A stretch of 10,598 bases of DNA from CALBTQ01 sp036743315 (GTDB lineage: Bacteria > Lernaellota > Lernaellaia > Lernaellales > Lernaellaceae). Below are positions 6,153 through 10,598 of this stretch, piece after piece. Under the pieces are notes generated by a model. It was given only the letters and a program-made list of their open reading frames with translations. It was not told the origin of the DNA and did no database searches. The translations under genes and the position numbers were made by a program. The DNA is taken from the NCBI GenBank assembly GCA_036743315.1, contig DAINPV010000117.1, positions 1 to 10,598 of the forward strand. Reading direction: 5' to 3'. Numbering within the stretch: the stretch's first letter is position 1; the number at the start of each line of letters is the position of its first letter.

Positions 6153-7123
6153 CGGTCTTCCTTTCGCGGCCCGGCCGGGTCGCGCAGATAATAAATCGGT
6201 TTGTTTTGCGCCTCGTGATATACGCGCACGTTGATTTCGCCCAACAGGCCCATCATGACGAATTGCACGCCGACCAACGTGAACAAAATGCCGGTGAGGA
6301 AAAACGGGTTGCCGGTCATGTCCATGCCGCCCAACAGTTTCATCAGCACCACCGCGACGAAACTGCCCACGCCGGCCAGCGCCGCCAGCAGGCCGATGCC
6401 GCCGAAAATGCGGATCGGCTTGGTCGACCACTTGAGCATGAACACCACCGTCGCCAAATCCAACAGCACGCGGTAGATGCGCCCCATGCCGTACTTGCTC
6501 GTCCCCTGCCGCCGTGGATGATGCCGCACGGGCAGTTCCACCACGCGTGCGCCGACCCAGTTGGCCAACGCCGGAATGAACCGGTGCATCTCGCCGTACA
6601 AGCGCACGTCTTTGATGATCTCGCGCCGGTAGGCCTTGAGCGTGCAGCCGTAGTCGTTCAGGCGTACGCCGGTGATCGCGGAAATCATCCGGTTGGCCAC
6701 GCGCGAGACGAACATGCGCGGCGCCTCGTCCTGCCGTTTCTGCCGCCAGCCGCTGACCACGTCAAAGCCCTGCGCGATTTTTTCCAGCAGCGCCGGGATG
6801 TCGGCGGGGTCGTTCTGCCCGTCGGCGTCGAGAGTGACGATGATTTCCCCGCGCGCCGCGTCGATGCCCGCCGAAAGCGCGGCGGTTTGCCCGAAGTTGC
6901 GGCGCAAATGCAGCGCGACGATTTCGGAAAATTGCGCGGCCAGTTCGTCCAGCAGCTTGTCCGAGCCGTCCGTGCTGCCGTCGTCGACCAGCAGGACCTC
7001 ATAGCGGCGGCCCAGCGGCGCCACGTACCTGCGCACGTCGGCGACCAACGCCGCGACGCTCTCCACTTCGTTGTAGACCGGAACGACGATGGACAATTCC
7101 ATCGCCGTCGTCTTCTTCGCCAT
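6149..7123 (-). CDS. Family 2 glycosyltransferase, DPM1/GtrB-like, membrane-anchored
   Basis: This 324-aa GT2 enzyme most likely moves a sugar from a nucleotide donor to a polyprenyl phosphate, as in the DPM1, GtrB and ArnC groups. The GT-A fold is seen as VVPVYNE (13-19), DDGS (47-50), NFGQTAALSAGIDAARG (76-92) and the metal-binding DAD of TLDADGQNDP (98-106). The RRQGTSKYG segment (204-212) is typical of this group. Two C-terminal membrane spans (about 237-262 and 273-296) match the GtrB architecture. I chose ATG 7123, preceded by GGGGGAA, over the in-frame GTG at 7144. The first would begin MAKKTTAMELSIVVPVYNE. It is the first gene of the operon with the aminopeptidase and the hydrolase. 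The donor sugar and acceptor cannot be told from the sequence. Confidence 0.92.
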   Translation of the reverse strand: MAKKTTAMELSIVVPVYNEVESVAALVADVRRYVAPLGRRYEVLLVDDGSTDGSDKLLDELAAQFSEIVALHLRRNFGQTAALSAGIDAARGEIIVTLDADGQNDPADIPALLEKIAQGFDVVSGWRQKRQDEAPRMFVSRVANRMISAITGVRLNDYGCTLKAYRREIIKDVRLYGEMHRFIPALANWVGARVVELPVRHHPRRQGTSKYGMGRIYRVLLDLATVVFMLKWSTKPIRIFGGIGLLAALAGVGSFVAVVLMKLLGGMDMTGNPFFLTGILFTLVGVQFVMMGLLGEINVRVYHEAQNKPIYYLRDPAGPRKEDR

Positions 7124-7154
7124 CGGTTCCCCCGCCTGCCGCACGTGAAAACGT

Positions 7155-7183
7155 ATTGTGCCTCAAACAAGGTTTTTTAACAA
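7155..7183 (-). promoter_or_regulatory. Candidate promoter for the glycosyltransferase-aminopeptidase-hydrolase operon
   Basis: Between the upstream terminator (ending at 7195) and the glycosyltransferase start, the minus strand offers TTGTTA (7183-7178), 17 bp, then CACAAT (7160-7155). Both hexamers are imperfect, but a promoter is expected here because the preceding operon is terminated. Confidence 0.4.
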
Positions 7184-7194
7184 GTTCGCCGAAG

Positions 7195-7219
7195 AAAAAA
7201 CCCGGCCGCGGGGCCGGGT
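7195..7219 (-). terminator. Rho-independent terminator closing the signalling operon
   Basis: A perfect 8-bp GC-rich stem (7200-7207 with 7212-7219) with a 4-base loop is followed on the minus strand by TTTTTT. It lies about 20 bp after the stop of the 42-aa membrane protein and before the glycosyltransferase gene. Confidence 0.9.
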
Positions 7220-7239
7220 CGGTTCGATACGGATGCGCC

Positions 7240-7368
7240 TCAGAAGTAGAGGAAGAAGACCGATAAGCCGACCAGTCCGCTCACGGTCATCGCCGGCAGC
7301 AACAGCCACAGGTCCTTGGCTTCCATGGCGTCCGGGTGCGGATCGTTGTGCGGCGCGCGTTCGCTCAT
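7240..7368 (-). CDS. Small single-span membrane protein, unknown (42 aa)
   Basis: This short gene encodes a polar His/Asp/Pro-containing head (MSERAPHNDPHPDAMEAKD). A single hydrophobic segment follows (about residues 20-42, rich in Leu, Val and Phe), ending Phe-Leu-Tyr-Phe. Its ATG overlaps the TGA of the HAMP gene as ATGA (7365-7368), the hallmark of translational coupling, and a terminator follows its stop by 20 bp. These points, rather than homology, support it as a real gene. The likely topology is N-terminus in the cytoplasm with almost no C-terminal tail, but this is inferred. It could be a small partner or modulator of the HAMP protein. I do not recognise a family. Confidence 0.72.
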   Translation of the reverse strand: MSERAPHNDPHPDAMEAKDLWLLLPAMTVSGLVGLSVFFLYF

Positions 7369-7940
7369 TTCGTGATGTATCCTTCGTTCTTGACGCGCGT
7401 GGATTCCGCTTCGCCGCGCAAGCGCTTGATCATCTCCAGCGCCCGTTCGCGGTCGAAACCGTCCTGCCCGAGCACCTCGGTCAATTCGCCCAGACCGGTT
7501 TCGATGTTGCCGAGCGTTTCGATGTCGTCGCGCACGCGGCTGCGCAACGCTTCTTGCATGCTGTTGAGCGAGGCGGCGAGGTTCTTGAATTCGTCTTTTT
7601 CACGCAATTGCAGATTGCGCGTGTAGTTGCCTTCCTTGATCCAGTTCAGGTGACGGTTGAAGGCGTACACCGGGCCGACCACGCGGTGCGAGAAGCGCAC
7701 GCCGGACCAGATGGTGAAGGCCACGAACACCAGGATGACCATCAACATCGCGATGATCGCCCCGTTCAGATCGCTTTGCGCGGATTCGGCGGGCACCGGT
7801 TCGTTGCCGCCGACCATCAGGATCAAAATGCCTGCGGCGCCCAAGGCGACGATGAAGACCACCAGCAGCGCGACGTACTTGCTCTGGAATTGCTTATCGA
7901 TGAAGTACCGTCGACGGCGGTTCTGGCCTTGCTGATTCAT
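7365..7940 (-). CDS. HAMP-domain membrane protein without an output domain
   Basis: The 191-aa protein has a basic N-terminus (RRRRYFIDKQFQSKY), a first membrane span (about 22-43) and a short external loop of only 15 residues. A second span follows (about 59-80). A HAMP domain then covers about 81-134, with the conserved Pro90 and the DEF...L...LN.M second-helix pattern. The last 55 residues are a charged helical tail with no kinase, cyclase or MCP domain visible. HAMP domains relay conformational signals across membranes, and in this length class a partner is usually needed for output. ATG 7940 has a perfect AGGAGG (7952-7947). It lies 73 bp after the HD-GYP stop and overlaps the following small gene. 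Its neighbours suggest a role in cyclic-di-GMP-linked signalling, which is inferred. Confidence 0.85.
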   Translation of the reverse strand: MNQQGQNRRRRYFIDKQFQSKYVALLVVFIVALGAAGILILMVGGNEPVPAESAQSDLNGAIIAMLMVILVFVAFTIWSGVRFSHRVVGPVYAFNRHLNWIKEGNYTRNLQLREKDEFKNLAASLNSMQEALRSRVRDDIETLGNIETGLGELTEVLGQDGFDRERALEMIKRLRGEAESTRVKNEGYITK

Positions 7941-7977
7941 CCCATTCCTCCTGAGAAAATGAAGCCTTCACGAGCGT

Positions 7978-8008
7978 TCTATATTCTACGGTTCGCCCGC
8001 CTTGTCAA
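7978..8008 (-). promoter_or_regulatory. Possible internal promoter for the HAMP and small membrane genes
   Basis: A perfect TTGACA (8008-8003) lies just after the HD-GYP stop. Candidate -10 elements are TATAGA at 7983-7978 with a long 19-bp spacer, or AATATA at 7985-7980 with 17 bp. The -35 is strong but the -10 is uncertain. No terminator is seen in the 73-bp gap, so read-through is also likely. Confidence 0.4.
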
Positions 8009-8013
8009 ATGGC

Positions 8014-8751
8014 TCACTCGATCGTCAGTTTGAACCGGTCGATTTCGCGCCGCAAATCCGGGTCGGTGCTCAGCAGTTCGACCAACGCGTCCACGCACTG
8101 TTTGTCGTAGGTTTTCCCGGCCTGTTTCTGGAAAAACGCAACGACCTCCGGTTCTTTGTGCGCCTCGCGATAGGCCCGGCGCACGATCATCGCCACGAAG
8201 GCGTCGGCCAGGCCCAGGATCATCGCCTCGCGCTGGATCTCGCCGTCGGCCAATCCGTCGGGATAGCCGCTGCCGTCCAGCCGCTCGTGGTGCTGGAAAA
8301 TCAACGTGCTCACGTCCCACGGATAGATGATCGGCTCGACGATCTGCGCCCCGATGTGCACGTGTTCGCGCATGGCCAGCAGATCCTTTTCGCTCAGATC
8401 CTCGCGCTTGGTCAGCAGTTCGCCGGCGATGCCGATCTTGCCGACGTCCAACAGCGTCCCGGCGATGCGCACCCGCTCGCATTCGTCTTCAGACAAACCC
8501 AGCCTGCGCGCCACGGCCACCGCCATGATGCTGACCATCGTCGAATGACCGATCGTATAGGGATCGCGCGCTTCGATGGCCCGCACCAGGGCCTGAATGG
8601 TCGACAGATACGCCAGCTTCAAGCGGATTTCGCCGGTGGCCAGCGCTTCGCCTTCGCGGTGCAACGCCTCGCGCAGCGCATGCACTTCGCTTTTCAGCCG
8701 CGCATTCTCCTCCTGCAGCGCATCGACCTTGCCTTGCAGTTCATCGCACAT
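8014..8751 (-). CDS. HD-GYP domain protein with altered HD motif
   Basis: HD-GYP proteins hydrolyse or bind cyclic di-GMP. The 245-aa protein has an N-terminal coiled coil (about 3-40, Glu/Leu/Lys heptads) and then the domain (about 45-235). Ligand motifs present are Glu60 in IEARDPYTIGHS with His69, His130 in MREHVHIG, His154-His155 in FQHHERLDGSGYP (GYP 162-164) and Asp183 in LADAF. The HD dyad itself is changed: the usual LLHDVGK reads TLLDVGK (99-105), so His is replaced by Leu101 while Asp102 remains. The usual DRPYR is RRAYR. It may therefore be a binding protein or a weakened enzyme. There is no receiver or sensor domain. ATG 8751 follows AAGGAGG, which overlaps the PilZ stop region 12 bp away, so the genes are co-transcribed. 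Confidence 0.92.
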   Translation of the reverse strand: MCDELQGKVDALQEENARLKSEVHALREALHREGEALATGEIRLKLAYLSTIQALVRAIEARDPYTIGHSTMVSIMAVAVARRLGLSEDECERVRIAGTLLDVGKIGIAGELLTKREDLSEKDLLAMREHVHIGAQIVEPIIYPWDVSTLIFQHHERLDGSGYPDGLADGEIQREAMILGLADAFVAMIVRRAYREAHKEPEVVAFFQKQAGKTYDKQCVDALVELLSTDPDLRREIDRFKLTIE

Positions 8752-8763
8752 GTCGCCGCCTCC

Positions 8764-9159
8764 TTATTCGTCGGCCAACAACGCCTTCCTTTTGATCAAC
8801 TGCGTAATCGCCGTCATGTCTTCCTCGGTAAGATTGACGAATTCAACGCCCATGCCGGGGTTGCGATTCTTCTTGCCGGGTTTGAATTCGTTGATCCAGG
8901 CCACCTTGCCTTTCACTTCGATTTTCCGGTTGTTGGTGGGCAGTGAAAAATGCATTCTGATCACCGTGCCCACCGGTAACGGGTTGCGGGTGGCCAGGAA
9001 AATTCCGCCGCGGCTGACATTGGAGGTGTACTCAAACAGAAAGGTGTCTTCCGACAGCAGCTCGTAATCGACGCGCGCTTTCAGATGAACGCGGATATCG
9101 CGCCGTTTTTCCGCCGCATCCTTCTTCCCTTTTCCACCCTTGGTTTGTCCATCGTTCAT
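8764..9159 (-). CDS. PilZ domain protein, probable cyclic-di-GMP receptor
   Basis: The 131-aa protein is a single PilZ domain after a basic, Lys/Gly-rich lead. The two ligand motifs are both present: R-x-x-x-R at Arg19-Arg23 (RRDIR) and N-x-S-x-x-G at Asn47, Ser49 and Gly52 (NVSRGG). The closing strand and helix NPGMGVEFVNLTEEDM are typical of the paralogous PilZ group of Myxococcus/Geobacter-type genomes. With both motifs intact it should bind cyclic di-GMP. The effector target is unknown, but free-standing PilZ proteins commonly act on motility, secretion or polysaccharide machinery. ATG 9159 is preceded by AGGGAG. It lies 27 bp after the TPR gene stop and 12 bp before the HD-GYP gene. Confidence 0.92.
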   Translation of the reverse strand: MNDGQTKGGKGKKDAAEKRRDIRVHLKARVDYELLSEDTFLFEYTSNVSRGGIFLATRNPLPVGTVIRMHFSLPTNNRKIEVKGKVAWINEFKPGKKNRNPGMGVEFVNLTEEDMTAITQLIKRKALLADE

Positions 9160-9186
9160 AATAGTCTCCCTGCGTCTCGATCCAAC

Positions 9187-10598
9187 CTATTGCACGACGA
9201 AATTTTTCACCGACCGCTCCATGTCGTCCATCCACCATTGCACCCGGTATTGGCCGGGGGTCGTCCAGACCCCGGTGCGCACGATCGCAATCTCGTTCCC
9301 GAAAAATTCCATGACAAACCGTTCGTCCATCACCGGCCGACCCGCCGGATTTTCCACCCGCAGGCGAATCGAATGCTCGCCGGCCGCCTTGTTGACCACG
9401 AAGGTCAAATACACGCGTTGCTGCCCCGCCGCCGCCGGTCCGGTTTGCGTCACTTTGCGCTGCTCCGGCGAATACGCCAAGCCCTCTTCGGCGCGTTCGA
9501 TGAACCCCGGCGAGGGCGGCAGCGACGGCTCGGATTCCAGCTTCAGCGCCGCCTGCAACTCGGCGGCCGCCTCGCCCGGCGCGTCGAGCACCCACAGCGC
9601 GTGCAGGCACTGGCGCGCGCGCAAAACGTCGCCCAGGTAATGCGCGTGCAGCAGGCCCAAGCGCTTCCAGACCTCGGCCTGCCGGAAATCGGCGATCAGC
9701 GCCAGTTCCAGCTCCTGCGCGGCCATCTCCGCCTGATCGCGGCCAAAGTAGAAATCGGCCATGCGCAGATGCTCGTCGGCGTCGACCTGGTCGGAATAAT
9801 TTTCCAACGAAAACACATCACGCCGCAAATCGTCCGAATTTTTGACTTTCGCCCGGCCCGCCTGCGTGTAGCGTCGCGAGGCGTCGACCTGATTCATCGC
9901 CAGCAGCACCCGGCCGATCAACAACGTCGAGGTCGGGTCGTTCGGATCCAGCGCCGCCGCCGCGAAGTACGTGGTCAACGCCGCCTCGCGATCGCCTTCG
10001 CGTTCGACCTGCAACCCGTAATCGACATATACCTCGGCGGCCAGGCTTTTGTAGGTCTGGTTGTCGGGTTGGAGAATCAGCAGGTGCCGCGCCATCTCGC
10101 ACGCCGCAACCAGTTCGCCGCGGTAATGCAGAATGCGCACAGCCATGCGCACCACTTCCGGCTCGTCGGGCGCGACGCGTAGGGCGTGGTTCAGTTCGCG
10201 CTGCGCATCGTCCAGCCGATCGCGCCACAGCCAGAACTCGATCATGATCAACCGCAACTCCCACCGTTGCGGATAGTCGCGCGCCGCCTGCTCGGCGACC
10301 TTGAACGCTTCATAGTGCTGCCGGATCTTCAAAAGCGAATAAGCCTGATACACGCGCGCGTCGTCGCGCATCGGGAAATTGGTCACGCCCACGTCGGCCG
10401 CCTGACCCAGCAGATCGGCCGCCTCGGCGTAACGGCCCGCTTTGTAGGCCGCCAGGCCCTGGTCGTACAACTGTTTCGCCGCGGCGTGAATCGGCCCATG
10501 ATAACTTTGGGCCGCGCGTCGCGCTTCGTCATATTGACCGCTGGTGGCAACCTTTGTTTGCTGCTGGGCGCAAGCGAAAACCCCGGCCAGACAGGCCA
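9187..10598 (-). CDS. TPR-repeat lipoprotein, 5' end outside window
   Basis: 469 residues are visible and the start lies beyond the right edge. The first visible codons read as the end of a lipoprotein signal (ACLAGVFAC, lipid Cys at visible residue 9) followed by a Gln-rich linker. An in-frame TTG at 10470 is therefore not the true start. Helical tetratricopeptide-like repeats fill most of the length, for example LYDQGLAAYKAGRYAEAADLL, then several A/L/Y/G-patterned pairs to about residue 330. The last 90 or so residues change to a beta-rich domain (RVYLTFVVNKAAGEHSIRLRV ... RVQWWMDD) that looks like an immunoglobulin-type sandwich; I cannot name it. TPR lipoproteins commonly scaffold outer-membrane or periplasmic complexes. 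It is the first visible gene of the operon with PilZ, HD-GYP and HAMP proteins. Confidence 0.85.
   Translation of the reverse strand, partial: ACLAGVFACAQQQTKVATSGQYDEARRAAQSYHGPIHAAAKQLYDQGLAAYKAGRYAEAADLLGQAADVGVTNFPMRDDARVYQAYSLLKIRQHYEAFKVAEQAARDYPQRWELRLIMIEFWLWRDRLDDAQRELNHALRVAPDEPEVVRMAVRILHYRGELVAACEMARHLLILQPDNQTYKSLAAEVYVDYGLQVEREGDREAALTTYFAAAALDPNDPTSTLLIGRVLLAMNQVDASRRYTQAGRAKVKNSDDLRRDVFSLENYSDQVDADEHLRMADFYFGRDQAEMAAQELELALIADFRQAEVWKRLGLLHAHYLGDVLRARQCLHALWVLDAPGEAAAELQAALKLESEPSLPPSPGFIERAEEGLAYSPEQRKVTQTGPAAAGQQRVYLTFVVNKAAGEHSIRLRVENPAGRPVMDERFVMEFFGNEIAIVRTGVWTTPGQYRVQWWMDDMERSVKNFVVQ

Noticed and set aside
3159..6191. 1010-residue open frame on the plus strand opposite the hydrolase and aminopeptidase
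   Set aside because: The composition is Arg/His/Gln/Val-rich without any domain. It lies antisense to two genes with intact catalytic motifs and reflects codon bias in GC-rich DNA.
9187..10470. TPR gene complete with a TTG start at 10470
   Set aside because: The frame continues upstream to the window edge with further helical sequence and a lipobox, so the gene is 5'-truncated by the window.

Overview
The window is GC-rich chromosomal DNA in which every convincing gene lies on the minus strand, so transcription runs from high to low coordinates. The organism looks like a free-living Gram-negative bacterium. It has a YidC with a large N-terminal periplasmic-type domain, several lipoproteins, and a PilZ/HD-GYP/HAMP/TPR signalling set of the kind common in delta-proteobacteria-like lineages. 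Two adjacent lipoproteins carry very Asp-rich linkers straight after the lipidated cysteine, a habit I associate with some poorly cultured phyla such as Lernaellota-type or Bradymonadales-type genomes. That placement is inference; no rRNA or other phylogenetic marker beyond rpmH, rnpA and yidC is present.

Region 1 (about 1-2360) is the conserved rpmH-rnpA-yidD-yidC cluster, driven by a near-consensus promoter (TTGACA, 17 bp, TATGTT) at 2194-2222. It encodes ribosomal protein bL34, the RNase P protein, the membrane-protein insertion factor YidD and the N-terminal part of the YidC insertase, which runs off the window's left edge. The usual upstream neighbour dnaA is absent. rnpA has no canonical start codon at the place its homology begins.

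Region 2 (about 2300-3180) is a single poly-Asp lipoprotein gene with its own candidate promoter and a perfect-stem terminator. Its Asp tract is encoded by nested in-frame tandem repeats.

Region 3 (about 3195-7190) is an operon read as glycosyltransferase, then M18 aminopeptidase, then a TAP-like alpha/beta-hydrolase lipoprotein. The first two overlap by ATGA and the last two are 9 bp apart.

Region 4 (about 7195-10598) is a signalling operon: a TPR lipoprotein (5' end outside the window), a PilZ protein, a variant HD-GYP protein lacking the HD-motif histidine, a HAMP-only membrane protein and a 42-residue single-span membrane protein. The last two overlap by ATGA, and a strong terminator closes the unit. 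The combination suggests a cyclic-di-GMP-responsive envelope or motility function, but no target can be named from the sequence.

No mobile element, CRISPR array, tRNA or rRNA was seen. The most unusual points are the missing rnpA start, the degenerate HD-GYP site, the poly-Asp lipoproteins and the unannotated small membrane protein.
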